Assembly (NCBI GenBank): GCA_016708315.1
Contig: JADJGC010000005.1
Span: 1-64,000, forward strand
From: a bacterium
GTDB lineage: Bacteria; Zixibacteria; MSB-5A5; CAIYYT01
DNA length: 64,000 nt
Direction: 5' to 3'
Shown here: one piece after another, positions 48,042 through 58,970 of the stretch
Layout of the letters: every line of letters starts with the position of its first letter
Position numbering within the stretch: the stretch's first letter is position 1
The notes under the pieces: model-generated
The model's input: the letters and a program-made list of their open reading frames with translations, nothing else
What the model was told of the DNA's origin: nothing
Database searches by the model: none
Translations under genes and position numbers: made by a program

Positions 48042-49079
48042 CTACTTCAGAAGCGTCATCTTTCTGGTCAGAGAAAACTCGTTGGACGACAGACGGTAGA
48101 AGTAAATACCGCTGGCGGCCTGACGACCGGAATTGTCAACGCCATACCAAGTGTATTCGTATTGACCGGCGCCAAGGAATCCCGACTGAAGCGTCGAAAC
48201 CTTGCGGCCAAGGATGTCAAACACTTCAAGCGTGACATCGCCTGCTTTTTCAAGATTGAATGCGATCTTTGTCTCGGGGTTGAACGGATTCGGGTAATTT
48301 TGTCCCATCGAGAACTGACCTGGAATCGCATAGCCGCCGTCAGCAACATCAGTCGATTGATCAACCGTCGTGGTAATGACCTTGTTGAAATCAGCGGACG
48401 GATCGAACAGCGAAGTGACCGAAATCGTAAGTTCGTCCTGCTGACCGACGGTGGCCGAGCCTGGGACAAAAACTGTGACTTGGATCTGCTTGGTCTCTCC
48501 CGGATTCAGATAGAATGAATTCGCGGGCTGATTGTGCGAGATTGTCCATCCAAGCGAGCTGAACAGGTCGAGATTAATCCAATCGATGCCATCGCCGTCG
48601 TTCTCGACAGTGATGATGTAATTGGTTGGGACTCCTGCAAATCCTTGTCCGCCATCCGGACCGACGATATTGAGCGAAAAATTCTGGACTGTGGCTAAAT
48701 TCATTAACTGGATCGGTCCAATTCCGATCCAAAGGTCGCTATCGGGGCCTAACTTGGATGCTACTCTTCCATTGACCTTAAAAACAACCACCTCATTTGC
48801 GACACAGCCCTCGTCCAGTGCTGGAGTAAAGAGATCGTCTCCGTACACGTTGGTCGCAATATACGTTCCTGCCGTCGCAGTAATGCGCTCGCCGCAGAGA
48901 ACGCCGGACTGGTCAAATGCCTGAACAATGCTTCCGATTGGCATCGGGTTTCCATTGAGAGTACAGGCCGTACCGCCGAAATTCGTCCAGACATTCGTCG
49001 GTGTAACTTGTCCCAGCGCAGCTGCAGTCATCCCGATTGCAACCATTAGCGCCAAAATCAATATTCGTGTCACCTTCAT
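48042..49079 (-). CDS. Secreted protein with type IX-like sorting tail
   Basis: 345 residues from ATG 49079 (signal MKVTRILILALMVAIGMTAA, cut at ALG-Q). The middle contains an Ig-like region (VPTNYIITVENDGDGIDWIN), the end has the tail QNYPNPFNPETKIAFNLEKA ... FDILGRKV ... ASGIYFYRLSSNEFSLTRKM. Tails of this type direct export by the type IX system in Bacteroidetes; whether this organism has that system is not shown here. Co-directional with the next gene, 60 nt apart. Confidence 0.75.
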   Translation of the reverse strand: MKVTRILILALMVAIGMTAAALGQVTPTNVWTNFGGTACTLNGNPMPIGSIVQAFDQSGVLCGERITATAGTYIATNVYGDDLFTPALDEGCVANEVVVFKVNGRVASKLGPDSDLWIGIGPIQLMNLATVQNFSLNIVGPDGGQGFAGVPTNYIITVENDGDGIDWINLDLFSSLGWTISHNQPANSFYLNPGETKQIQVTVFVPGSATVGQQDELTISVTSLFDPSADFNKVITTTVDQSTDVADGGYAIPGQFSMGQNYPNPFNPETKIAFNLEKAGDVTLEVFDILGRKVSTLQSGFLGAGQYEYTWYGVDNSGRQAASGIYFYRLSSNEFSLTRKMTLLK

Positions 49080-49139
49080 AACTTTATATCCCTCGTGAAA
49101 GTTTGTATTCATAATAATCATCACCTTCGTCTCCGCAAA

Positions 49140-51461
49140 CTATTTTACGAGCATCATCTTCCGGGTGTAAGAAAAATCTCCGGCCGACAGGCGATAAAAG
49201 TAAATGCCGGAAGGAGCTGTCCGACCAGACAAGTCATCACCATTCCAAGTCACGCTGTAGCGACCGGCGGGAAGGTTTCGATCTACCAGCACATTCACCT
49301 GTTCGCCGAGAAGATTGTATACTTCGACGCGGGCATGGCTGGATACGGGTAGATTAAATTCAATCATTGTTGACGGATTAAAGGGATTCGGATAATTCTG
49401 ATTCATGCTGAAGTCATTCGGCAACGCATCCGAAAGCTTTGTGACAGAATTCAGATTCGAAATCGACAGATTGTCGCCGAATCTTCCGTAGGCAAAACTC
49501 TCACGTACCGGTTCGCCATTGATAGAAAGGCTGATCAAGCTGCCCGGTTCGAGACCTTCGTCGTTCGCGGTCGATTTGTCGTCGAAATAGACCGGCGTGA
49601 AACTCAACTTACCGTCTTGTTCGACCAGTGCCTGACCGCACAGCGTTCCCGACTCGTCAAAGATTTCGACAATCGAACCCGCGCGAATCAACTGGCCATC
49701 AAGGTTGATGCCTTCTCCATAGAGATTTACCCACTCACGGGTCGGTATCAAACTATATGACATCGGTCCTTGTTTGAAGGATTCGGTTATATTCGGGATA
49801 TTCCACGGCGACGGCAGCGCACCCGGATAAGCCAGTACCGAAGGCGTCGTCGTCTTAACCCAGTAGCCGAAATCACGGCGCATGAATTCGAGAGAAGCCA
49901 ATTCCGGATTAGCCGGATCGTAGGAAACGCCTCCGCTTTCATAGCCAAGAGTAACTACCAAGTCATCAATCATTGATTGCAGTGCAATCTCGGGTTCGTT
50001 GTCTTCATCAGGAAGATAGCTTACCAGGTTCCAATTCGATTCAAGTTGAATCGGAGTTCCCGGTGCAGCCTTGAGTCCGGTTACACAAAGAACTGTGTCG
50101 CAATCCATCCGGAACCAGTATCCGTGCAGGTGATAAAGAGCTTGTAATGTTGAGAACTGCGGCAGATTCGGATCATAGGTTGCCGCACCGGCTTCAAATC
50201 CGAAGATGCCGTCAACGCAGCCTTTGATATCCGCTATGATCGTCTCAATGTTGTCATCCGGTGTGTCGACGTTCCAGCTGATCAGATTCCAGCCTTCGCT
50301 AAGGGCGATACAGCGGGTTTCTTCTTCCGGCTCATCCGTTATCGTAAGATGAACCTGTGCCCAGGCTGTTTGCGGATCAGCATTCGGATCACTCACGGCT
50401 ATAGAGTCGTTGTATTCACCCGCAGCGAGGCCGGCAACACTGACAGTCAAATCAACAGTGCTTGGCGCCGCGCCGGAGTTGGGAGAAACAGTCAACCAGT
50501 CGGGCTTGTACGTCACTGACCAGTTGAGCGGCTCATCGCCGAGATTTGTGATGCTCATTGACTGAGACAACGGGTCAATATCGATTTCGGTCAAGAAATA
50601 GAATTCATCTGGATTAAGATCAATCACTGGCGGGCCAGGTTCTCTGACTGTCAACGTAATCGGCGCATACAGTTGTTTCGGTGTGGCGAATTCGTCATGC
50701 ACCGCGATCGAATCGATGTAGGTACCAAGGGCGAGCCCGGTTACATCGACGCTGACCGTAACGTTTGTTGGAGCCGTACCAGAGTTTGGTGTGAGAGTAA
50801 CCCAGTCAGGCTTGTAAGTGATGTCCCAATTCAATGGATCGATTCCAAGATTTGTTACTTCCAAATTCTGCGACGGCGGATTTACACCGATCGTAGCGAC
50901 AAATGCCAGAGAATCCGGATTGAGGCTGATAATCGGTCGATGAGTGAAAATATGCAAGCGACCGAAGTTGAATGCATCCTGCACTGGAGTTCCAGATGTG
51001 TTAAGCATCTTAAACTGCATGTCACCGATCGTGCTTGAATCAACGCAAATTGTGTGAGCATGTGCCGACGAGAAAATCAAAAAGTGTACGGTCGCAATCA
51101 GGCCGTCACCCGCAGGCAACGGTGTTCCTTCGGCGGCATCGAATGTCACCCAGAACTTGCGGCCGCCAAGATCGAATCCCTTGGTAATCGCACCGAGCCC
51201 AAGGAAACGGCTGCCGACGACTGATACTGAATCGATTCTTACATATGTGCCGGGAACGAAGTCAATAGGAGCAATCACTTGATCAATAGCTACGTTGTTG
51301 CTCATATAAACGGGATATGCTACCCGCTGTCCGTTGGCGATATACACTTCCGGCATGGAAATGACGTTCAGGGGTGTCTGTGCAAACACAGACCCGGTTG
51401 TCAACATGAATAGAACAGTGACAACAGCCACAAACATTAAACGTCCCGGTAACATCTTCAT
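49140..51461 (-). CDS. Secreted BACON/Ig-repeat protein with type IX-like tail
   Basis: 773 residues. Signal peptide (MKMLPGRLMFVAVVTVLFML), a cohesin-like/Big-type N-terminal domain (IDQVIAPIDFVPGTYVRIDS), two BACON-type repeats (PLNWDITYKPDWVTLTPNSG and PLNWSVTYKPDWLTVSPNSG), a region with LSEGWNLISWNVDTPDDNIE repeated in weaker form, then the tail (QNYPNPFNPSTMIEFNLPVS ... PSGIYFYRLSAGDFSYTRKM). The repeats indicate binding at the surface, probably to carbohydrate or protein; no catalytic motif. The 391 bp upstream (51462-51852) hold no gene. Confidence 0.75.
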   Translation of the reverse strand: MKMLPGRLMFVAVVTVLFMLTTGSVFAQTPLNVISMPEVYIANGQRVAYPVYMSNNVAIDQVIAPIDFVPGTYVRIDSVSVVGSRFLGLGAITKGFDLGGRKFWVTFDAAEGTPLPAGDGLIATVHFLIFSSAHAHTICVDSSTIGDMQFKMLNTSGTPVQDAFNFGRLHIFTHRPIISLNPDSLAFVATIGVNPPSQNLEVTNLGIDPLNWDITYKPDWVTLTPNSGTAPTNVTVSVDVTGLALGTYIDSIAVHDEFATPKQLYAPITLTVREPGPPVIDLNPDEFYFLTEIDIDPLSQSMSITNLGDEPLNWSVTYKPDWLTVSPNSGAAPSTVDLTVSVAGLAAGEYNDSIAVSDPNADPQTAWAQVHLTITDEPEEETRCIALSEGWNLISWNVDTPDDNIETIIADIKGCVDGIFGFEAGAATYDPNLPQFSTLQALYHLHGYWFRMDCDTVLCVTGLKAAPGTPIQLESNWNLVSYLPDEDNEPEIALQSMIDDLVVTLGYESGGVSYDPANPELASLEFMRRDFGYWVKTTTPSVLAYPGALPSPWNIPNITESFKQGPMSYSLIPTREWVNLYGEGINLDGQLIRAGSIVEIFDESGTLCGQALVEQDGKLSFTPVYFDDKSTANDEGLEPGSLISLSINGEPVRESFAYGRFGDNLSISNLNSVTKLSDALPNDFSMNQNYPNPFNPSTMIEFNLPVSSHARVEVYNLLGEQVNVLVDRNLPAGRYSVTWNGDDLSGRTAPSGIYFYRLSAGDFSYTRKMMLVK

Positions 51462-51852
51462 CGAAGAGTCCCTCCTAAAAAGAAGTAATAATCTAAGTCA
51501 ATTCCCCGTGAGGGGACCACAGTTCCAAATGGTGTGATCTTCCTATATCTGGCGAGTAGTCTCATTTGCAGACTACAAACAGCGGTAAGTATGAGCAAAG
51601 CATTCCTTCTTTGCCGCGATAATATAACCCCATACCCAAAAGAGTCAAGCGAAAATGCTCAACAAAGAGGAGCGCAAATGTCTAATTCTTAAACAGTTAC
51701 GGCTAATAGCTAAAGTCAATAATCGTAGGGAGCTGCCAACTATCATTTGACAAAAGCAGTTATACGGTATTGATTTAGAGTGCCGAAAATTCGGCAGGGA
51801 TAAGGTTTCGGGCTTACCGGACGATATCCCATACTATATAAAGGAGTATTGA

Positions 51853-52362
51853 GTGCAGATTTCGCGCTATCTAACCCCGAAACTCGTTAAGCTGGAAATG
51901 GATACGGTATTTGAGCCGCCGGAAGACGGCGAGGCACAGATACTCACCATCAAGCGAATTCAGGAGCGTAAGGAAGCACTCATTGCCGAATGTGTTGATC
52001 TTCTCAACCTGTCGGGAAAGGTCGGAAATAAGAACAAACTCCTCAGAGACCTATTTGACCGGGAGAAAAAGGCGACAACTGCAATCGGTAAGGGGATCGC
52101 TATCCCACATGTTAGGACTATGCAGGCCAAGGAACTGATTATCGCTATCGCGCGGTCTACTGAAGGTTACGACTTTGACGCCGCTGACGGACAACCGGTT
52201 CATGTGTTTGTCGCGATGGCCGCGCCGCCCTATGACGACAGTTTGTATCTTCGTGTCTTTCGCGCCCTCGCCCAGCTCTTCACTTACGAAGGGTTTTACG
52301 AGCGGATTATGACAGCCCAGCAACCATATGATGTTATCCGCGCTATCCAGGAAATTGAGTAA
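51853..52362 (+). CDS. PTS EIIA (fructose/nitrogen-type) protein
   Basis: GTG start at 51853 (AAGGAG 7 nt before). 169 residues; EIIA type 2 domain with the phosphoacceptor His86 in IGKGIAIPHVRT and family features (RVFRALAQLFTYEGFYERI). No HPr, EI or EIIBC gene is nearby, so it may serve a regulatory PTS (Ntr-like). The first 55 residues are an N-terminal extension compared with classical PtsN. Confidence 0.85.
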   Translation: MQISRYLTPKLVKLEMDTVFEPPEDGEAQILTIKRIQERKEALIAECVDLLNLSGKVGNKNKLLRDLFDREKKATTAIGKGIAIPHVRTMQAKELIIAIARSTEGYDFDAADGQPVHVFVAMAAPPYDDSLYLRVFRALAQLFTYEGFYERIMTAQQPYDVIRAIQEIE

Positions 52363-52416
52363 TCCCGCTTCATTGCCGAGGATCGCGACAGAGATTAGAA
52401 CTTTCAGAAATCTACT

Positions 52417-54354
52417 TTAGCGAGGGGCTGCAATACTCGTGGGAAGATCCAACGTCACCGTCGTACCTCGACCGATTTCGCTTTCAACTTTGATATCACC
52501 CTGATGCTTCTTTACGATATTGTATGCTGCAAACAGCCCGAGTCCTGCCTTTATTCGCGAGCCTTTGCGGCTAAATGTAGGCTCAAATAGATGCTCGAGT
52601 TGCTGTTGTGGAATGCCAGTTCCTGAATCGGAGATGATCACTTTGATTCGATGTTTGTCATTCTTGGTAGTGATCGAGATCTTGCCGTCGTCGCGAATTG
52701 ACTCAACTGCGTTTCGAAGCAGATTCATAAATACCTGATTGAGTTCGCCGGGATAGTGTGGAAATGCCGGAACCTCGCCAAAGTTCTTTTCCAGCTTGAT
52801 GCGGCCATTCAGTTCCGGTTCGAGCAACTGCAATGCGCTGTTGATACCTTCGTGAATATCAGCCTGCTGAAATGATGCTTCATCCAGACGGGAAAACGTT
52901 TTGAGACTGCGCATCAGCGCCAAAAGGCGCTCCAGCGCGCTTTCAAGGACGGTTTGATTCTCCAACATAACACGAACAAGCCTGCTATCGCGATCGACCG
53001 AGATGCCATCGTCGCGATGTAGCTCTGCCAGCGCAGCCACACATCGCTTGATTACATCGTTGGCGCTGGTCATAACACCCAGCGGTGTATTGATTTCGTG
53101 AACTACGCCTGCAACAAGCGAACCCAGTGCCGCCATCTTTTCCGAGTGTACCAGTTGACTTTGGGTGGCGCTGAGTTCTGCCAACAACTGCTCAAGCTGC
53201 TCGTTCTTTTCCTGCAACTCGCGATTCTTCTCTTGCTCCATAGCAGCCATCTTTTCAGCGCCTTCGACCTCGAGACTCACCTGAAGATTCTTCACTCGAG
53301 CGTTGGCCTCATTGGAATACACCTGTTGCTGCAAATCTTGATAGATGCGAAAATGCGTGAGTGCCGACTTGTAATCGCCTGCCGCTTCATGCGCCTGTGA
53401 CAGCAACTGGTGCGATAGGAAGACACGTGGCCGCGCCTTCAGTGCTGTCGCCAAATCCAATGCTCGTTGCAAGACAGCCAATGCGTCGTCAATGCGGTTT
53501 GTGCGAAGGTACAATCTTCCGAGTTCGAGTAGACTTCCGGCCAACGCCTGCCGCATATCGAGCTTCTCGCGAATCGCAATACTGGCGTTCAGGTATTCAA
53601 GTGATTTGTCGTAGACGCCGCATTCTTGACATAATATGCCCAAATCATTGAGGGCTCGTGACTCGCCTTCCGGATTGTCGAGTTTTCGATACTGACCGAG
53701 TGCCTCCCGGTGGTATTCCATAGCCTTGTTGAGATCCCCACGGCTCTGATAGACAGTGCCCATGCCTGTAAGGGCGCGGGCTTTTCCCACACCGATTTCG
53801 GCATTGTCCGGTTCCTCACGACTCAATCTCTCAAACATTGCCAGCGAATCCTGGTGATATTTGAGTGAACGTTCAAAGTCTTTGAGGTCGTGGTGAATTC
53901 CACCGAGACTGTTGAGAATCCACGCGTGCATCAACGTGCCTGGGTGTGCTTCAAAAATCTTGAGTGCTTTCAGAGCACACGAGAAAGCTTGGTCGAAATT
54001 CCCGAGGCTGCGGTGCACCATTGCCATTACACTGTAAATGCGAGCCTGCCCCATCTCGGAACGGCCTCCCAAGGCAATAGACAACGCCTGTTCGAGATCG
54101 ACCAATGCCGATTCGAAGTCGGCAAACATGTACTCGGTGTAGCCAATCAGGGCTAGTGAATACGCCTCACCATGAGGGTATTGCAGCCGCCGCGAAATCT
54201 CGAGCCCCTCTTTGGCAAGCATCAGCGCCGCCGAGGTGTTAGACACCATCTGCTCTTCCGACAGCTCCAGCATTACATCGACGAGCTCGTTTGATTCAGC
54301 GTCGCGCTGTCGCAATGCTGCTAAATTGTCCTGCAATTTCTGAACTATACTCAA
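52417..54354 (-). CDS. TPR-repeat histidine kinase
   Basis: 645 residues. About eight tetratricopeptide units (for example ALSIALGGRSEMGQARIYSV, SLEYLNASIAIREKLDMRQA) span 1-345, then a coiled coil (EQEKNRELQEKNEQLEQLLA), the H box with His419 in GVVHEINTPLGV, an N box (NQVFMNLLRNAVES) and G boxes (ISDSGTGIPQQQ, GLGLFAAYNIVKKH). No membrane helix, so a soluble sensor. Its partner regulator is not adjacent; the orphan NarL-type regulators at 23-24.7 kb are possible but distant. Confidence 0.9.
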   Translation of the reverse strand: MSIVQKLQDNLAALRQRDAESNELVDVMLELSEEQMVSNTSAALMLAKEGLEISRRLQYPHGEAYSLALIGYTEYMFADFESALVDLEQALSIALGGRSEMGQARIYSVMAMVHRSLGNFDQAFSCALKALKIFEAHPGTLMHAWILNSLGGIHHDLKDFERSLKYHQDSLAMFERLSREEPDNAEIGVGKARALTGMGTVYQSRGDLNKAMEYHREALGQYRKLDNPEGESRALNDLGILCQECGVYDKSLEYLNASIAIREKLDMRQALAGSLLELGRLYLRTNRIDDALAVLQRALDLATALKARPRVFLSHQLLSQAHEAAGDYKSALTHFRIYQDLQQQVYSNEANARVKNLQVSLEVEGAEKMAAMEQEKNRELQEKNEQLEQLLAELSATQSQLVHSEKMAALGSLVAGVVHEINTPLGVMTSANDVIKRCVAALAELHRDDGISVDRDSRLVRVMLENQTVLESALERLLALMRSLKTFSRLDEASFQQADIHEGINSALQLLEPELNGRIKLEKNFGEVPAFPHYPGELNQVFMNLLRNAVESIRDDGKISITTKNDKHRIKVIISDSGTGIPQQQLEHLFEPTFSRKGSRIKAGLGLFAAYNIVKKHQGDIKVESEIGRGTTVTLDLPTSIAAPR

Positions 54355-54597
54355 TGGGCAACTACCTCAAAATTTACGATAATTGATACGCATCCATCGG
54401 AAGGGAAGCACAACTATCCTTTTCTTGCTTGATATTTTCAGATACTACGTTAAATTAGACCTATTTAATCGAACATTACTAATCGCAATTCGTATTTATC
54501 TTATAATAGTCAATCGATACTCATATGGCAGAAAGCTGTCGTGCCTCGAAACAGGGCGCAAAGGACTGCTCGAAGCCAAGTCGGAGGGAAATCCACA

Positions 54598-56442
54598 ATG
54601 TCAAAACGCTGTTTTGCACTGGCGCTGTTATTAGCACTGAACTTGCTTTATTCACAAGGCATCAGTGAATCTCGGCAATGGGTCGATAATCCTGCGCCGG
54701 CTTTCAATTACGACAATAATCCTAACACATACAAACCGGAAAACGCCGGTGTCGCCCAGCCACAAGTCTCTCAAAATATCTCGCTTCCGTCGGCAAATAT
54801 CAAGACGGCAACTAACTTGAAAACCATACTCTCGGAGACAGAAACCGATGCCTCCGATTCACTGTACTTGTGGGGGCGCTGGCACGGACGCACTGGATAT
54901 GGTGGAAGTTGGGGCTATGTCGACTCTGCGACCGGCAATGAGTATGCTCTAATCTGTTCGCGCCCCCAGGGCGTATCGATTGTGGATATCAACACTTGGC
55001 CGCCGCAAGAGGTCGGTTTCATGCCTTCTATCACGCCGGGTCGCGATGCCAAGGAGGTAAAGGTGTACCGCCATTGGGCGTTTGTGGTCAAGGAAAATGA
55101 ACCGATTCAGGTGTTTAACCTCGCCAACGTTACCAACCCAGTTCAAGTCAGCACCATTACTCCGATCAACTCCGGATCGCACAATTGCTGGGTCGAGGGC
55201 AACTACCTCTATGTCGTCGGCAACCACGGAGTTGGCGGACTTGAAATCTGGAATATCACAAATCCAGCCAATCCCGGCGCTCGCGTTGGCCAATACAACA
55301 CCTATTACTACCACGACATCGACATCCGCAACGACACGCTCTACGCTGCCGCTATCTATGGACAGGGTATCGACGTGCTCAATATTTCCAACAAGGCTAA
55401 CCCGACCTTCATCACGAACTGGAATTACCCCGGCTCGGGAGCCCACAACATCGAAATCAGCCCCGATGGTCAATATGCTTTTGTCGGAGACGAAATTGGA
55501 TCATCCGGACAGTGGACCCGCGTATTTGAAATCTCCGATATCCACAATGTCCAGTTGATCTCACAAATCGTCGTCAATCCGAGCGCGACCGCGCACAACT
55601 CGTACTATCGAGATGGCTTCCTCTACATCGCTCATTACACCGAAGGCGTACGCATTTGGGATGTATCAAATCCATTTGCTCCATCGGAGGTTGCCCGTTA
55701 CGACACCTACCCCGGCATGGGATTCGGTTACAACGGCGTGTGGAATGTATACCCGTTCTTCCCTTCAGGAAAAGTCATCGCATCCGATATGCAGACCGGG
55801 CTTTATGTGCTTCAGTGGGGCAATTTCGTCTGCCCTGATGTAGTGGACTCCGACCTTGACGGTCTCGGCAACGCCTGCGACAATTGCCCCGGTGTGGCAA
55901 ACGTTGAGCAGTTTGATGAAAACCACGACGGCGTCGGTGATGCCTGCGACGGTTTGTTGCACATACAAAGCTATCACCCCGACTCGGCGTATTTGAATGT
56001 CCCGTACAATTTTCAATTTGACGCTCTTGGCGGAACCGAACCGTACAACTGGACTTTTGTCGGCGGCGACTTGCCGTTTGGCTGTTCGTTTACAAATGGC
56101 GCCGGAACCATAACCGGCACGCCGACCTTTAGTGCTACCTATTTCTTTACGATTGCAGTTTCAGATGTTTCCGATCCGATTCGTGTCGACACCCTGAGTG
56201 TCCAAATCACTGTGACCAATGCACCGGATCCCGGCTATGTTTGTGGTGATGCCGACAACAATGAGTCAGTCAGCATATCAGACGCTGTCGCCTTGATCAG
56301 TTACATCTTTGGTGGAGGCGCTCCGCCGAATCCGTTGCAAGCGGGAGACTGCAATTGCGATAGTGTTGTGTCTATTTCCGATGCGGTTTCGTTGATCAAC
56401 TACATCTTTGCCGGCGGACCGGCGCCGTGCAGTGGATGCTAA
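54598..56442 (+). CDS. LVIVD-repeat secreted protein with TSP3-like and dockerin-like end
   Basis: Start at ATG 54598 (GGAGGG upstream) gives signal [25 protein letters not shown]-type beta-propeller repeats follow ([57 protein letters not shown]). Then TSP3-like calcium repeats ([14 protein letters not shown]), an Ig-like domain ([20 protein letters not shown]), and a dockerin-like pair ([20 protein letters not shown] ... [19 protein letters not shown]) ending in CSGC. Likely calcium-stabilised surface protein. Confidence 0.8.
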   Translation: MSKRCFALALLLALNLLYSQGISESRQWVDNPAPAFNYDNNPNTYKPENAGVAQPQVSQNISLPSANIKTATNLKTILSETETDASDSLYLWGRWHGRTGYGGSWGYVDSATGNEYALICSRPQGVSIVDINTWPPQEVGFMPSITPGRDAKEVKVYRHWAFVVKENEPIQVFNLANVTNPVQVSTITPINSGSHNCWVEGNYLYVVGNHGVGGLEIWNITNPANPGARVGQYNTYYYHDIDIRNDTLYAAAIYGQGIDVLNISNKANPTFITNWNYPGSGAHNIEISPDGQYAFVGDEIGSSGQWTRVFEISDIHNVQLISQIVVNPSATAHNSYYRDGFLYIAHYTEGVRIWDVSNPFAPSEVARYDTYPGMGFGYNGVWNVYPFFPSGKVIASDMQTGLYVLQWGNFVCPDVVDSDLDGLGNACDNCPGVANVEQFDENHDGVGDACDGLLHIQSYHPDSAYLNVPYNFQFDALGGTEPYNWTFVGGDLPFGCSFTNGAGTITGTPTFSATYFFTIAVSDVSDPIRVDTLSVQITVTNAPDPGYVCGDADNNESVSISDAVALISYIFGGGAPPNPLQAGDCNCDSVVSISDAVSLINYIFAGGPAPCSGC

Positions 56443-56448
56443 TGCAGA

Positions 56449-56934
56449 TTAGATGCTGAATCGCCATGCGCACCAGTAATCCGGGTGCTTGGGATCGGGC
56501 GGACAACCAACGCATTCAGTTTTGATAGCCGGGTCAATTGTTTGTGCGAACAATGAGTACTCGACAATTCCAACTTCCTGACAAGGAAACGCCTGCATCC
56601 CCTGCCTTTGTCGGGCGCTTTGGACGCGACAGTCTTTCATCCGGAAGAGAAAGCTCGTCGGCGATTCCTCGACGATATCCTGCACGTTCACATAAGAATA
56701 CAGCCTGTATCCGAGTGCCGTTTTCAACGCCGCCAGTCCACCATTTTCTGGAATGTGGTGCCGCGCCATGATTCGCTTGGCTTCGATGACGGTGAATCGC
56801 GCCCAAGCGTTCTTATCGAGTTCAATCGCCTTTTCCAGCCCGAATGCCTTTTCGATTTCTTGAAACCAAAGCCCGTCGTGAGCTAACCACAATTTGGCAG
56901 CGTCTTCAAGCATCTCCCTATCCAAATCACTCAT
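56449..56934 (-). CDS. Cys-containing hypothetical protein, possibly DUF6125
   Basis: 161 residues starting MSDLDREMLEDAAKLWLAHD, with conserved-looking GLWFQEIEKAFGLEKAIELD and an end ECVGCPPDPKHPDYWCAWRF. The paired Cys (CVGC ... WC) suggests a metal or radical-type site. The family name is from memory and uncertain. It overlaps the preceding lipoprotein gene by 4 nt. Confidence 0.5.
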   Translation of the reverse strand: MSDLDREMLEDAAKLWLAHDGLWFQEIEKAFGLEKAIELDKNAWARFTVIEAKRIMARHHIPENGGLAALKTALGYRLYSYVNVQDIVEESPTSFLFRMKDCRVQSARQRQGMQAFPCQEVGIVEYSLFAQTIDPAIKTECVGCPPDPKHPDYWCAWRFSI

Positions 56935-57992
56935 CGCAACACGCTCCCGTCAGCTTTTGGTTGCTGCCAGTGTTCAACGATACCCCAAACTGACTTGGTC
57001 GAGCCCGCATGCTCCAAAGTCCCCGACACCACGGACAAACAATATCCGCTGGTGTAGAAAATTCTCGGTTCTACTAAGTCAACGCTAAACGTCAGATTCA
57101 GCTCCGGTATCGAAAGAGACTTCTTCAGTGCAATCGTGTCATAGATCTTGCGGTCACGAGTCAGTCCGTCAGAGTTGATTCGCACCTTCGCACTGCCGTC
57201 TGCGAAACTCAAACCGCTATTGGTTTGAAGCAGCGCAAAATTCTTCAATATCTTGTCGCCTGCTGTTGTCGAATCGGATGAAGCAATCAACGTTGTCTCG
57301 CCATCAAGCAAGGCAATCCAATCATAGTTGGTATACTCGATCCCGGCATTCACCTTGTTGATCGGATTGTACCCATCGAGCTGGATTAGCTCGTAGATTA
57401 CAGTACCGGCCAGGGTGTCGGCGCCAAACGTCATTACGCCTTTGCCGATGCCATGCGAACGCCGATTGATTTCGCCATTCGTGTTGCTTTGAACAGCCTC
57501 GATGCCGCTGAATTCAACCCCAACCTTGACACCGCGCCAGTTATAGTGCATACGCCCCGACTTGTGGCCGGCGTCCCAATCGAGCCCACCGGACGGGAAG
57601 TTGTAACCAATATCAACACGCGAAGAATCGTGACGTGCCTTGGTGTACGGCAACGCCTGCCAATATGAACCATCGAACACGAATCCGGAGAAATCGCGTT
57701 CGGCGCGAATAAACTCATTGTCATTCAGCACGCGACGGAACGTAACCGTCACTGCCCTTCGGACCGTATCGCGTTCGCCGAGGAAGACCAGATGCTCGAT
57801 TACCGTGAAACGCTGGAGTTCTGACTTGAATGTGATGCTGTCGGGGATGATTGCACTTTGATCAACAACGTGATTTGTGGATACAGCCCCGCTTACCCCA
57901 TCAAATGGAGCTTCCGACGATTTTTTACTGCAGCCGGCTGTCAGAAGCGCAAGCAATGATACTGCCAATGCGAATATTGTGATTCTTTTCAT
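56931..57992 (-). CDS. Lipoprotein, function unknown
   Basis: About 353 residues from ATG 57992 (MKRITIFALAVSLLALLTAG then C). No domain recognised; beta-rich with GTVIYELIQLDGYNPINKVN and NSDGLTRDRKIYDTIALKKS. The in-frame extension upstream to 58178 is Cys/Arg-rich shadow sequence and is not used. Divergent from coaX. Confidence 0.6.
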   Translation of the reverse strand: MKRITIFALAVSLLALLTAGCSKKSSEAPFDGVSGAVSTNHVVDQSAIIPDSITFKSELQRFTVIEHLVFLGERDTVRRAVTVTFRRVLNDNEFIRAERDFSGFVFDGSYWQALPYTKARHDSSRVDIGYNFPSGGLDWDAGHKSGRMHYNWRGVKVGVEFSGIEAVQSNTNGEINRRSHGIGKGVMTFGADTLAGTVIYELIQLDGYNPINKVNAGIEYTNYDWIALLDGETTLIASSDSTTAGDKILKNFALLQTNSGLSFADGSAKVRINSDGLTRDRKIYDTIALKKSLSIPELNLTFSVDLVEPRIFYTSGYCLSVVSGTLEHAGSTKSVWGIVEHWQQPKADGSVLR

Positions 57993-58072
57993 GCTCCAAT
58001 GGTAGCAGAATCGCGCCACATGGCAAGTGCATTTTGATTTGCACTCCCGGCAATATCCGGTATATTTCGTCC

Positions 58073-58831
58073 ATGCTTTTGGCAATTGACATCGGTAATA
58101 CCAACATCGTCGTCGGATTCTATAACGGCAACAAATTGGCCAGTTCTCTGCGCTTCGCCACCGACCACGGACGCACATCGGATGAGTCCGCGCTTGTTCT
58201 GCATCAGTTTATGCAGATGAAGAATCTCTCCGGCATTGACGGCATTATCGTTGCCACAGTGGTTCCGCGCCTTGACCCGATTTTTCGCCGGATGTCGATC
58301 GATCATTTCCATATCGAGCCGTTGGTCGTCAACTCCGGCCTGAAATTCAATATCACTTTTGATTATCCGAACCCGCCGGAAATCGGCGCTGACCGCATCT
58401 GCAACTCGGTTGCCGTATTCAAGCAATTCGGTGGTCCGTGCATCGTCGTCGATTTTGGTACCGCAACGACATTTGATGTCGTCTCCGCCAAAGGCGCGTA
58501 TCTCGGCGGCGTGATCGCGCCGGGAATCGAAACTGCCCAAAGCGCACTCGCCCATCGCGCCGCCCAGCTTTTCAAGATCGGATTCGAACCCCCGAAATCA
58601 CCGATCGGCAAATCCACCGAAGACGCCATGAAGGCCGGATTCTATCTCGGCGGCGTCGGTCAGGTTGAGTACATCATCGAGCAACTCGCCAAAGAGCTTG
58701 GCTCCGAGCCAAAGGTTGTCGCTACCGGCGGCTTGGCTTCGCTGATTGCGCCGGCTTCCAAATACATCACTGAGGTTCTCCCCGACATCACATTAGACGG
58801 CTTACGTCTCATCTACGAAATGAACCGCTAA
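58073..58831 (+). CDS. coaX: Type III pantothenate kinase
   Basis: 252 residues from ATG 58073. P-loop-like MLLAIDIGNTNIVVGFY, PPEIGADRICN, VVDFGTATTFDVV, GGVIAPGIETAQSALAHRAA and VVATGGLASLIA are all CoaX signatures. First step of coenzyme A synthesis. The N-terminal extension to 58034 is not used because family members start at the AIDIGNTN segment. Confidence 0.95.
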   Translation: MLLAIDIGNTNIVVGFYNGNKLASSLRFATDHGRTSDESALVLHQFMQMKNLSGIDGIIVATVVPRLDPIFRRMSIDHFHIEPLVVNSGLKFNITFDYPNPPEIGADRICNSVAVFKQFGGPCIVVDFGTATTFDVVSAKGAYLGGVIAPGIETAQSALAHRAAQLFKIGFEPPKSPIGKSTEDAMKAGFYLGGVGQVEYIIEQLAKELGSEPKVVATGGLASLIAPASKYITEVLPDITLDGLRLIYEMNR

Positions 58832-58841
58832 CTACCTTCTA

Positions 58842-58869
58842 TTGACAAAATCGCCATTCCGCGTATCTT
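58842..58869 (+). promoter_or_regulatory. Sigma-70-like promoter of the subtilase gene
   Basis: TTGACA at 58842 and TATCTT at 58864 are spaced by 16 bp, just after coaX and about 100 bp before the subtilase ATG. Confidence 0.55.
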
Positions 58870-58970
58870 GTACTGACGTACCGCTGCCGCTCCGAAACAT
58901 TCTGTTTTGCCATACGTCTTACTATTAATAGTACCACACGAGCATATTCTTGAGATTGGAGATATCCGTC

